This document shows positions 31,401 to 40,469 of a DNA stretch of 64,000 bases, one piece after another (the first letter of the stretch is position 1; each line of letters opens with the position of its first letter). The notes below the pieces were generated by a model. It saw nothing but the letters and a program-made list of their open reading frames with translations, was not told the DNA's origin and made no database searches. A program made the translations under genes and the position numbers. Source of the DNA: an uncultured Clostridia bacterium (GTDB taxonomy: Bacteria; Bacillota; Clostridia; TANB77; CAG-508); NCBI GenBank assembly GCA_944392455.1, contig CALXWP010000001.1, positions 162,726-226,725 of the forward strand. The letters are read 5' to 3'.

Positions 31401-34400
31401 CTTGTTCATTATTTCTATATATACGTACATAGTAATCATTTGTTGTTATTTCATCTCTTGTGTCATTTACAGTTATTCCTACATTTGCATTATATGTATA
31501 CTTGAATTCTTCATAACTTGTTTTGGTATTTCCAAGTTCTATTTGCAAATCTTGTATTTCTACTACAGCATAAGCTACCGTTACATTAAATCCTATATAA
31601 CCTGTTTTACTTAATGTTACTGTATAACTATATTCTTGCCACTCATGTGATAAATTTGATCTACTTATTGTTTGATATACTTCTCTATCTGTATCTAACA
31701 TATCTAAATTACTTTTTTCTATTATACTTAAACTAGTACTATCTTCTGTTCTTGCTTTAAAGCTTATTGTTATCTCTTGCCCTAGGTAGTCTTCTAAATC
31801 ATAATAATTTACTACACCATAACCTGTCGTTCCACCTAATGTTAATATACCACTATTTTCATCATAGTTTAGCCCATATGCATAATTTGGGTCAAAACAT
31901 TTTACAAACCAATTTACTTTGGATGATACATCTATTAGATTTTTTCCTGATGGTGTTTTTTCTAATGATAATAAATTTAGTCTTCCACTTATTCCTGCTT
32001 CTGTATATATTTCTATCTCTTTTAATATATAATCAGCTTCATAAGTTTTGTCCGTACTTCCTTCGTTGTATTGTGGTGCATAGATTATTATTCTGTATGT
32101 TGTATTTTCCTCTAAATTTTCATATACTTTTCTTTTATAATCTCCATTTGTATCCATCTCACTTAAGTTTATTAGTTTATTTTCTTCATCTCTTACTTCT
32201 ATTCTTACGTTATTGGTTAAGACTGCTCCGTCAATGTCTTCTACTCTTATATCTAAATCAATCATATCTCCTATTACAAATTGATTTCTTATTTGTACTT
32301 CTGCTGGCATTTTTAATGTTATTACTTCACTCAAATTTTGTTTGTCTTCTACTACTTCTTCTACTGACCCTTGTTTTACTGTTGTTATTACATCTATTTT
32401 ATACTTTGTATTTGATGTTAGTTGCTCTAACTTTATTTCTACTTCTTCTGCTACTTTTAATTGTTCTACTTCTTCTTTTGTTAATGTTATTCTTTGTATC
32501 TCATTATCTACTTGCTCTTCTATATCTTTGTCATTATCTATGTTTTTGCCTTCATCATATATTACTATTTCTACTTTATCTAATATTGCTATTAATCTTG
32601 CATCTGTTTGATTTTCATCTATACTTATTCCTAGCTTTATTTCATTTTGCGTCACTTCTTTATCGTCTATTTTTACTTGCATATATCCAAGAGAGGCTAT
32701 TGGTCTTGTTACAAAACTTCCTCTTCCTAGTTCTTGATTTGCTTGTTTTCCATCACCATTTTCTAGATCATAATCTCCATATATTATTATTTGATAATAT
32801 CCATTTGGATCTAAATCTGTAAATACTAATGTTTCTGTGTCTTTCTCTAGTTGTCCTTCTTTTACTTTATCTCCGCTTTGATTTATTACTTCATATCTAT
32901 AATTTTCTAATGTAACATTGTCTTTATTTGTTAATGTTACTTCTAGATTTACTTCTGTTACATCTTGTTTTGTTGCTTTTATTGATGCTGTTGGCATTTG
33001 TTTTGATGTTATTGTTTCTCCTGTATTATTTATTTCTTTTAACTCATTTCCAAATTTATCAAATGCTGTTATTTCATATCTTATTCTACTATTTGATGTT
33101 AATGTTTCACTTGTTTGATATGTTATTTCCTCTCCTGCTTTTATTTGTTTCACTTCGTCATTACTTAATCTATATGCTACATCTCCTATTTCTATTTGTA
33201 TTCTTGATATTCCTTTTATTACTTCTTCATTTACATCATTATTTATTTTTAAATGTATTAATTCTATTTTATTTGAATAGATTTCTCCATTCTCAAAACT
33301 AAAATCTATTGTTCCTAATGTTTCTATTGATTTTGTTGTTACTGATCCTGTATAGAACTCTTCTTCTACTTCTACTCCTGATTCATCATTGTAATATACT
33401 ATTCCTACTATTTCATATTCTGTATCTGGCTGTAATCCTGTTATTTCAAGTTCTCCTGCTTTAGTTGCTTGTACTCTTCTATTTAGTCTTCCATCTAAAC
33501 TTATTTCGAATATCACTCCTCTTGTTATGACTCCTGCTCTATCTGTCACCGTTAGATTTGTTCTTATTGTATATACATCACTTTCAAAATCTGTACAGCT
33601 TACTTCTGGTCTTGCCCACATTCCTTCTTGCCATTCTTCTGTTTCATTAGCAATATTGTTTTTATTGTTTTCATCTTCTGTTGATGTTTCATTATCTACA
33701 GTACTATTTTCTACTATTTCATTTACTTCTTCATCTCTATTATTATTTTCATTTTGTTCATCACTTTGAATAATTCCTAGTCTTTCTAAGAATATTTTAT
33801 ATGTTAATATTTCTCCATTTACTTCTATCTCTGAATTGTTATCTATGTCTGCTATTCTTTTATATTCCATATATCCATCTTGCATTTCATAATATGTTAT
33901 TGCTTCTTCTGTAAAATATATGTTGCTATACTCTTTTATTTCATATTCATTTGTAGCTGTTTTTATTTTTATTGCTTGTACATTTGTATATATCTCATCT
34001 TCACTTTTTAGGAATATGTACTTGTTTCCATCTGCTCTTGTTAAATCTACTCCATTGTACATTACTCCTCCTGTTAGCATAAATTCTGGATATCCTTCTA
34101 CTTCTTCATAATTTACTGTTATTAGTTTTGTATTTTTTGATATATTAAATAAAGTGTCTCCATCATTTATGTACATTGGATAGTTTATATCTATCTCTTT
34201 TTTATCATTTTCACCTATATAATATGAATTTAATTTTTTATATAACAGATCATTTTCTTTTACTTCTATTAAATTTAAGTATTGGTCTATGTTTGATATT
34301 TCGCTACTCTTTAAGTTCTCTGCCATTGTTTTTCCTTCTATTGCATATCCACTATATGTTATTATTTGCTCTGGTGAATATCTTAAAAACACATAGTAAA

Positions 34401-34509
34401 TTATAGCAATTATTACTATCATTGCTATTAATCCTATTAATATAAACATTGGCATGTTTTTTATTTTTCTTCCTTTTATCTTATTGTTTCTTAATTGTTG
34501 TTTTTGCAT
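25470..34509 (-). CDS. Giant GLUG-repeat surface protein, copy 2; needs +1 frameshift
   Basis: Paralogue of 15855-24924 with the same domain order: N-terminal membrane segment, unique domain, fibronectin-III-like modules, carbohydrate-binding-like module, long GLUG beta-helix, unique domain, C-terminal membrane helix (about 3012 residues). The N-terminal region and the C-terminal domain are closely similar to copy 1, while the beta-helix has diverged. Its frames (34509-27625 and 27632-25470) join if the C at 27648 is skipped. Start ATG 34509 has AGG eight bases upstream; the ATG ten codons earlier has no binding site. No Shine-Dalgarno is seen at the internal ATG 27632, and a separately made C-part would lack a signal segment, so fusion is the better reading. 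Likely exported adhesin. Confidence 0.75.
27625..27651 (-). other. Candidate +1 frameshift site, copy 2 (GCT CGG ATA)
   Basis: The zero frame reads GGT GGA TTA GCT CGG ATA and ends at TAA 27627-27625. Skipping the C at 27648 gives GCT GGA TAT ACT GGA, so V-G-G-L-A-G-Y, the normal repeat. The position in the repeat (after V-G-G-x-Ala/Ser) is the same as in copy 1, but the flanking codons differ, so it is not simply a copied short sequence. GGTGGA lies three bases before the GCT codon. Confidence 0.65.
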
Positions 34510-34654
34510 ATTATTTACCTTTCCTTTCTGCTTTTGCATTTTTTTATTGCTTTTTAAAGATCTATTATTTTTTTATTGTATTTTCTTTTGTCTGCAATAA
34601 TTTTGTATCTATTTCTTCTTAATTGTTTTTTCTATTGTATTTTTTGCACACAAA

Positions 34655-34715
34655 AAGGACGGGCTATATTAGCATAAATATGTTTTTTAACATATCTATG
34701 CTATAGTCCATCCTT
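34655..34715 (-). terminator. Leader terminator/attenuator hairpin, copy 2
   Basis: Same structure as 25015-25075 with compensating changes (for example the base now has GGATGGACTAT against ATAGCCCGTCC, and the upper stem CATAGATATG against CATATTTATG), ending in TTTTTGTG on the minus strand. Pairing is kept where the sequence differs, which supports an RNA role. The leader stop codon (34664-34666) lies in the 3' arm. Confidence 0.75.
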
Positions 34716-34900
34716 GTTCTATCTATATCTTCTTTTTTATTTTCTATTTCTTTTGCGCTTTTTACTTGTGCTTTATTTTTTAATTCTTCTTCTTTTTCAG
34801 GTACGACAAATAATATGCTTTTTGCAAAGCATCTATTCTTTAAAAGTACTCTCTCTCTCTCTCTCTCTCTAGAGCCCCAAGGGTTTGCCATTTTTATCAT
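34664..34900 (-). CDS. Leader ORF copy 2, in phase
   Basis: 78 codons from ATG 34900 (or 81 from TTG 34909): MIKMANPWGSRERERER, then VLLKNRCFAKSILFVV, a charged linker, and DYSIDMLKNIFMLI before TAG inside the terminator hairpin. Compared with copy 1 the linker is 15 residues longer, an in-frame difference, and many substitutions keep residue type; this is the pattern of a translated sequence. A ribosome that reaches the stop codon would cover the 3' arm of the hairpin and block termination, letting transcription reach the giant gene. No family recognised. Confidence 0.6.
   Translation of the reverse strand: MIKMANPWGSRERERERVLLKNRCFAKSILFVVPEKEEELKNKAQVKSAKEIENKKEDIDRTRMDYSIDMLKNIFMLI
34849..34870 (-). 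repeat. (AG)11 dinucleotide tract in leader copy 2
   Basis: Eleven AG units coding alternating Arg-Glu, followed by TAC. In phase with the downstream conserved frame, unlike copy 1. Confidence 0.85.
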
Positions 34901-35006
34901 TTTCCTCAAATCTTCCTTTCTTTTGCATTTGTTTTTTCTTAGAAAATACTGTGTTTTACGTTTTTTCTTTTATTTGTTTTTTTATTTTTTGTCTATTAAC
35001 AAAATC

Positions 35007-35034
35007 ATTATACCATACTTATTTTATATTGTAA
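35007..35034 (-). promoter_or_regulatory. Promoter of giant gene unit, copy 2
   Basis: On the minus strand TTACAA (35034-35029), 16 bases, TATAAT (35012-35007), in a block of about 90 bases nearly identical to the one upstream of copy 1. Its position before the leader ORF gives a leader-hairpin-gene transcript. Confidence 0.6.
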
Positions 35035-35080
35035 CATTATTTTTTATTTTTTTATATACTTTTTTATTAGAAATTTTTTC

Positions 35081-35539
35081 CTATTTTTTATTTACTAATT
35101 TTTTTATTTTATTAATTAATTTTTTAAAAATATTTTCTTTGTACTCTATTAACTCAATGTTATTTTTATTTTCATCAAAGTTATAATTGGATTTATTTCT
35201 ATTTTCAAATAAATTATCTACATTATATTTTTTCTTCAACTCATTTTGAAATTTTAACTCATTTTCATCCCAAGCTCTTTCTATTTCTGCTTTTTCATCA
35301 TCTGATGCAATATAGCTATAATAGATTAAGCCTATTAAATCCTTACTATCTTCAGATATAGATTGATTCTCTAATTTTTTATTTTTATCAATATTAACAA
35401 CAATCTTAGAATCTTTAGCTAATTCTTGTAAATCTTTAAAAAAATGTTTTGGAATCTTATCTAAAAATTCTGGATTAAAATACTCTAAAATGGAAATAGT
35501 TTCTTTTGCAATATCATTAATCTCTGGTTGTCCTGTCAT
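35081..35539 (-). CDS. Unknown acidic protein in accessory cluster
   Basis: 152 residues from ATG 35539 (MTGQPEINDIAKE), chosen because GGAGGAG lies six bases upstream; a start ten codons earlier lacks a binding site. Rich in Glu, Lys, Asn and Ile, no membrane segment, predicted helical, with a lysine-rich C-terminus (LINKIKKLVNKK). The start overlaps the end of 35517-36581 by 23 bases, so it is coupled to that gene. No family recognised; it could be a partner or immunity protein of its neighbour. Confidence 0.6.
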   Translation of the reverse strand: MTGQPEINDIAKETISILEYFNPEFLDKIPKHFFKDLQELAKDSKIVVNIDKNKKLENQSISEDSKDLIGLIYYSYIASDDEKAEIERAWDENELKFQNELKKKYNVDNLFENRNKSNYNFDENKNNIELIEYKENIFKKLINKIKKLVNKK

Positions 35540-36581
35540 CAGAATCTCCTCCTCTATCTTTTGTATCAATTACATTTTCATCTTTTCTTAGTCCTCTTAT
35601 AGCTTGTTTTAATCTAGTTTGTAACTTTAATAAACTTCCGCTTCTTCTTTTTAGAGCAACACCTTTTGCATCTTGACTACTAAAACTATATTCCCCTTGG
35701 TTATTTCCAATAGTTTGATCTTGAATATTTTCTAAAGACTCTGTAATGGCACTTCCTTCTATTTGTTCAGTATGGCCTGTAGTTATTCCATCTATTTCAT
35801 TTGATTTCTGTTTAACAGCTTCTATAAATCCTTCAAATGTATATACTAAATTTGGATCAAAACCTGATTCAACTAACCAATTTTGAACATTAGGAATATT
35901 CTCAGGTGTAGTAAAAATTCCAAAAAGCTGCTCAGGATTTTGCCTAAAATCAACAGAATGTAATAAATCATGTCCATAATTTGCATCTTCTGCATCTTTA
36001 GGATACACTGCAAATATGCATCCTGCTGGTAATGATCTGTCATATGCAACCATATCAGAAAAAAAGTTAATTGTTCTTCCTAATGAATCAATATTAGATG
36101 CCGATATTTCTCCTTGTCTATCAGTACTACTAATATATCCATCATATCTATCTGCTGTAGATGTTATTCCACCACTTCTAATAATTTGTTCTGCTAAAAA
36201 TATTGGTGTTCCATGAAATCTCAAATCCAAGCTTGGAGAAATAACTGATTGAAGTTTTGGGATAAATTCTTCACATTGCCTATTTCTATATTCAATATCT
36301 TGCTCAGAATTAGGTCTAACAAAATTTACCATTAACTTAGTTTTATCTAATTCATATTTCCATCTATCTATCTGATCTTTTGCATAATTATATTCTCTTG
36401 ATCCTTCTGGATATTTTTGTTTAATAGATTCAAAATTTCTTTGTGCATCACTAATATATTTTGTAAATCTTATTATATCAGCCTGAACACTTTGTAAATG
36501 AGCTTTATATGACTCATATTCTTCTAATCGGCCTTCTTTTTTATATTTATTTTTTAATCTTAATTCATCAAACATTCCCAT
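35517..36581 (-). CDS. Unknown protein with possible ADP-ribosyltransferase-like core
   Basis: 354 residues. An N-terminal helical region (1-100) precedes a core with LRFHGTPIFLAEQIIRSGGI (about residues 121-140) and DGYISSTDRQGEISASN. The R-F-H-G-T, A-x-x-I, G-G/S-T arrangement resembles the NAD-binding start of PARP-type ADP-ribosyltransferases, but I cannot confirm the catalytic set by eye. The C-terminal 90 residues are polar and look disordered. AAAGGAAAG precedes ATG at 36581. Middle gene of a three-gene minus-strand cluster with a transglutaminase-like gene; such pairings suggest protein-modifying effectors, which is inference. Confidence 0.5.
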   Translation of the reverse strand: MGMFDELRLKNKYKKEGRLEEYESYKAHLQSVQADIIRFTKYISDAQRNFESIKQKYPEGSREYNYAKDQIDRWKYELDKTKLMVNFVRPNSEQDIEYRNRQCEEFIPKLQSVISPSLDLRFHGTPIFLAEQIIRSGGITSTADRYDGYISSTDRQGEISASNIDSLGRTINFFSDMVAYDRSLPAGCIFAVYPKDAEDANYGHDLLHSVDFRQNPEQLFGIFTTPENIPNVQNWLVESGFDPNLVYTFEGFIEAVKQKSNEIDGITTGHTEQIEGSAITESLENIQDQTIGNNQGEYSFSSQDAKGVALKRRSGSLLKLQTRLKQAIRGLRKDENVIDTKDRGGDSDDRTTRD

Positions 36582-36623
36582 ATTTTCTTTCCTTTTATTT
36601 AACTTTTGTTTTTTTCTTAAAAT

Positions 36624-37848
36624 TTATATACTGATTTCTTTGTCTAATTTTCCTAATATAGTTTCTTCACTAATTTCATCATACATTTTAGTTTTATAAT
36701 CAAACTCAAAATATTTTTTTATTCCATCTTCATCTAGTATTTTAAATAGAACTCTTCTTGGCGATTCTTTATTATCTTCATACACAAAACTAGACACTTC
36801 TAATTTTTTAGCAAATTCTATATCACTACTCTTTGAAAGTATCCATTTAATAATTTCAACATAGTCAGAATCTGTTGGTCTACCTATTGTCTTTAATTCT
36901 TTTATCCTATTTATAAAATTTATAGTTTTTTCAGTAATAGTCTTTCCATCTAAATTATCAGCAAGTTTTTCTAGGATATCATCAGTATAATTTCCTCCAA
37001 AATGTTCTAGATAACCTATGCTTTTATCTAATTCTTCCAGTTCACTTTCAGTTAGATCACAAAAATCATATTCATCTACTTCTGCTTCTTTTAAATCATG
37101 TGTTTTTCCAAAATTCTCTTTAGAAATAGCATAATTCCTAGTTTTTAATCCAAATTTAATTCTTGCTGAGTCAAATGTTGGATCTGTAAGATAATCTTTT
37201 TCATCAGAATCTGTTATTAATACATAATCATGATCATCTTCTGATAATACTCTACTGTCTAAGTCGCATTTATAGCATAAATAATCATAAATCCCAGCAA
37301 AAGAAGCACATATCCCCCAATTATTAGAAATTGCTGTAAATATATTTCTAGAATATTTTTCATGAATACCTGCATTTTCTGTATATGATAATATATTTAA
37401 ATCATATGATAACATTTCTCCCGTTTTATTATATAAATACCTATACTTTTGTTTTTCATTCCAATTAGGATTTATACTTTGTATAATAGTATCAAATATT
37501 TTTTCTCCTTCAAAAAATTCTTTTGGACTAATTGGTACTATTTTACTTCCGTCCTGCTTTTTCTGTTTTAAATCTCACTTTAAATTCAGGAGCAATTTTT
37601 TCTATAATTTCCATCATACTTGAAGATGGTATATAACTGCTTGTCATAATAGGAGATATATATTGTTTAAAATGTGTAAGAATATATTCTAATTCTTTTT
37701 CGTTTAATGTATCTATATCTTCAAGTACAGAATTTCTAACTATTATTTTTCCATTCTTTTTTATATCTACTAATCCTTGAAAAATAGTTGGTTTAGGAAT
37801 GTCTGTGTCTTGTATTTTATCTAAATCTATAAATAGTTTATTATTAAT
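36624..37848 (-). CDS. Transglutaminase-like protein; AUU start and +1 frameshift needed
   Basis: An upstream frame (37848-37543) and a downstream frame join when the C at 37551 is skipped, giving about 407 residues. The core (about residues 170-230) has GICASFAGIYDYLC with a Cys, DDHDYVLI with a His, and YLTDPTFD with an Asp, the order of a papain-like transglutaminase triad. The upstream frame has a perfect AGGAGG but only ATT at the right distance (8 bases), with no ATG, GTG or TTG, so translation would need an AUU start as in infC, or the start has mutated from ATG. With two irregularities it may be decaying, but the rest of the frame is clean. Heads the 35-38 kb cluster. Confidence 0.6.
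37543..37554 (-). other. Candidate +1 frameshift site (GGA CGG AAG TAA)
   Basis: The zero frame reads GCA GGA CGG AAG TAA. Skipping the C at 37551 gives GCA GGA GGA AGT AAA ATA GTA and enters the long downstream frame. The C is not in a homopolymer run. It is the third case in the window where an in-frame CGG sits just before a stop and the +1 frame continues the gene. No close paralogue is available here to check the residue. Confidence 0.55.
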
Positions 37849-37981
37849 TTCTTACACCTCCTATTATTTATATATTTTTATTCATTATTGTTTTTATATT
37901 TCAATTTATTTAACTATATCATATTTATTAAAATTATACTATATTTCACTTTAATAAATTTATTTTTTTACTTAAAAAAAT

Positions 37982-38011
37982 AAAGAACTAACTATTTCTA
38001 GTTAGCCCTTT
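37982..38011 (-). terminator. Intrinsic terminator of the wall-anchored protein gene
   Basis: AAAGAACTAACTA (37982-37994) pairs with TAGTTAGCCCTTT (37999-38011) around a TTTC loop; on the minus strand the stem is followed by ATTTTTTTAAG. It lies 23 bases after the stop codon at 38035. Confidence 0.8.
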
Positions 38012-38034
38012 ACTCTTTCTCTATATATTAATTA

Positions 38035-39864
38035 TTATTTACTTCTTTTGCCTTTTCTTTTTAAAGATATTACATTTATTGCAACAATTAATACAACCAC
38101 ACCAACTGCTATGTATATATAGTCACCTGTCTGTACAATATCTGAATCAACTTTAGTATCATCTTTTATTGTTGTATCATCTTCTATTTTAGTATCAACA
38201 TAGCTGATTGCATAAGTTGAGAATTTATCTGTACTAAATTCCAATGAATTTTTATCATCTGATAATGTTGCATCTAATACTTCTACTTTTCCGTCATGAA
38301 TTCTTATAATTTTATATGTTCTTTCATATCCTTCAGGAACATTCTTTAATTCTTCATCTAATGTTATTGTGAATTTTATACTTTCAGATAATTCAGTAAT
38401 TTCATCTAATTTTGCATCATTTTGACTATTTTTTATTAATACACTAATATCAAAATATTTTGCAATTACTCCATCTTCTATGGCTTCTTCTACAGCTTTT
38501 TTCTCATCATCAGATGGTGTTATATCTTTAATATCTATAACTGTTTTTACATCTGTTCCATCATTTATATATTCTAATACTTTATCATTATTATTTAATA
38601 CATCACTTGCTTTTTCATCAACATCTATTGCAATATCAGTATCATTGCTTACACTTACTTGTGCTATTTTCTCTAAATTATTATATGCTTCTGATAAATT
38701 TTTAACAGCATTATCTATATCTGTTTTTGTTGCATTTACATTATTTAATACATCTTTTGCACTAGATAAAACACTTTCAAAGTTTTTCCATGATTCAGAA
38801 GAGAAACCATCTTGTGTTAATGATGTATAATCATTAATCATTTCTTTTAATTCAGTATTATCTATTCTAGCTATATAAGAACCATTAGTTTGTTCTTCTA
38901 AAATTGTATTTTCTGCAAGTGTTACATTTTCTGCAACTTCTCCAATAAATGTACCACCAGAAATTTTTATTGTATCTTTATCTGATTTGTTTATAATTCC
39001 TATATCACCTGTAAATGTACCACTTAATATGTTTACATTAGCAATACCTACAGTATCCTCTTTACTATAAATTCTAACTGCTTTATTTCCTGCTGTAATA
39101 TTTGTATTTTCAACTGTTACGTTTATATCTCCATAAGTATCATAATAATAGTTGTCAGTTGAAATTCCTTCATGTAAATTTACGATTTCACAGTTGTTAA
39201 CTGTTACATCAGCATTATTGTATATTTCTATTCCTGATGTTGTCCATTCATCGTATCTTGATTCTGAGTTATAAATTTTTGTGCTTTCTACTTTTCCAGT
39301 AACCTTATTGCTTCCTATACCTGCTAATATTCCTTTTGTTAGAAGTCCTGATCCTTCAGTAGCACTATATGTATTTTCACAGTTTATTTCACTATTTGTA
39401 ATTTCAAAACTTCCTGAACTAATATCAAAAGCACTTCTGATATAGTCACTTACAGTTATTCCTGATGCAATAACTTTAGTATCTGCACTTGCGCTGTCAG
39501 GTACTTTAAATACACCTACACGTGATTGAGTTGGTAATGCTCCTCCAAATTGGCTAATATTAGCATTTTTTATTGTAAAAGTACCACCAAGTATTTCAAA
39601 ATACACTGTAGAGTCATCATTTTGTCCATAAATATTATGTCCGTTACCATCAATTGTTACTGTATTATTGATTGTAACTTTTTCTGTTAATGTAATGTCT
39701 TCGTTTAGTTTAAGAACTGCTCCTTCAGTATTTATGTTGTCTAATAGATCTTGTAATTCATTAACTACAATTTCATTTGTTTCTTCTGTTGCAAATGCTG
39801 TCATTGGTATAACAGAAACTACCAATATAATAGCTAGCAAAATAGAAAATAATCTTTTTTTCAT
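38035..39864 (-). CDS. Secreted wall-anchored beta-helix protein
   Basis: 609 residues. A signal peptide (MKKRLFSILLAIILVVS...TAFA, cut near residue 26) is followed by a right-handed parallel beta-helix with many Asn and Thr turns (about 30-330), a FIVAR-like helical spacer (about 335-405), a domain of unknown type, and a sorting signal: VQTGD, a hydrophobic stretch and a KRKGKRSK tail. V-Q-T-G-D is a clostridial variant of the LPxTG sortase motif, so it is probably linked to peptidoglycan. Start ATG 39864 has GGGAG nine bases upstream; the upstream ATG lacks a site. It has a good promoter and its own terminator. Likely carbohydrate or mucin binding; ligand unknown. Confidence 0.8.
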   Translation of the reverse strand: MKKRLFSILLAIILVVSVIPMTAFATEETNEIVVNELQDLLDNINTEGAVLKLNEDITLTEKVTINNTVTIDGNGHNIYGQNDDSTVYFEILGGTFTIKNANISQFGGALPTQSRVGVFKVPDSASADTKVIASGITVSDYIRSAFDISSGSFEITNSEINCENTYSATEGSGLLTKGILAGIGSNKVTGKVESTKIYNSESRYDEWTTSGIEIYNNADVTVNNCEIVNLHEGISTDNYYYDTYGDINVTVENTNITAGNKAVRIYSKEDTVGIANVNILSGTFTGDIGIINKSDKDTIKISGGTFIGEVAENVTLAENTILEEQTNGSYIARIDNTELKEMINDYTSLTQDGFSSESWKNFESVLSSAKDVLNNVNATKTDIDNAVKNLSEAYNNLEKIAQVSVSNDTDIAIDVDEKASDVLNNNDKVLEYINDGTDVKTVIDIKDITPSDDEKKAVEEAIEDGVIAKYFDISVLIKNSQNDAKLDEITELSESIKFTITLDEELKNVPEGYERTYKIIRIHDGKVEVLDATLSDDKNSLEFSTDKFSTYAISYVDTKIEDDTTIKDDTKVDSDIVQTGDYIYIAVGVVVLIVAINVISLKRKGKRSK

Positions 39865-39937
39865 TGCACTTATCTCCCTTTCTTTTTTAATTTTTTTCTT
39901 TTGCAATTTGTTTTTTGATCACAAATTTACCGATTAC

Positions 39938-39966
39938 ATTTTATCTCATCATTTAAATAATGTCAA
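39938..39966 (-). promoter_or_regulatory. Sigma-A promoter of the wall-anchored protein gene
   Basis: On the minus strand TTGACA (39966-39961), 17 bases, TAAAAT (39943-39938), 74 bases upstream of the start at 39864. The -35 is a perfect match. Confidence 0.8.
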
Positions 39967-40078
39967 CAAAATATTCTGTCATTATTTTAATTTTTTTGTT
40001 TTTTATTCATATATTCTTTCTTTTATACATTTATTCTCAATTTTTCTTTATTTTTTATTTAAACTTGCATCATTTTTT

Positions 40079-40306
40079 CTAAAGATTGAATTCTTTAATA
40101 AACCCAACTACATCACCATTAACTTTTTGAATTCTTTCATCATTTAATAAATCATTATAAGAAAACCATTTGAATTTAATTCCATTAATCTCAAAATCAT
40201 TATTATTTAGTTCTGTATCTAAATTAACATTATAAAAATAGTGTACATATTCTTTTTCTACTTTCTTCCTATACCTATCTTCTTCTGAGCTTTTCCTATT
40301 TAACTG
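40079..40306 (-). pseudogene. C-terminal remnant of a hydrolase-like gene (NUDIX-like?)
   Basis: An open frame of 75 codons without a start codon or binding site, bounded upstream by TGA. It reads NRKSSEEDRYRKKVEKEYV, then HYFYNVNLDTE, KFKWFSYNDLL and ends VVGFIKEFNL. The FKWFSYNDLL pattern near the end recalls NUDIX hydrolases, but the NUDIX box would be in the missing N-terminal part, so the family is a guess. Best read as debris left by a deletion or insertion next to rhuM. Confidence 0.5.
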
Positions 40307-40469
40307 TCAAAATTTGCGTACCCTGACATTACTCCTTAAAGTTCTTGTTATAACTGCATTTAGAGTCATTTTCGGTTTAAAAATTCAAGTTTTTAGCCTA
40401 TTTTAAAATCTAAAATTTTCCTTTATATATAAAGGTTTGTCCGTTTTTGTGGTTATAATATATAACCTC

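Noticed and set aside
31767..32822. Long plus-strand open frame of 351 codons, rich in Leu, inside giant copy 2
   Set aside because: It is the reverse complement of low-complexity AT-rich coding sequence (Leu, His and Tyr runs); it has no binding site and parallels similar shadow frames in copy 1.
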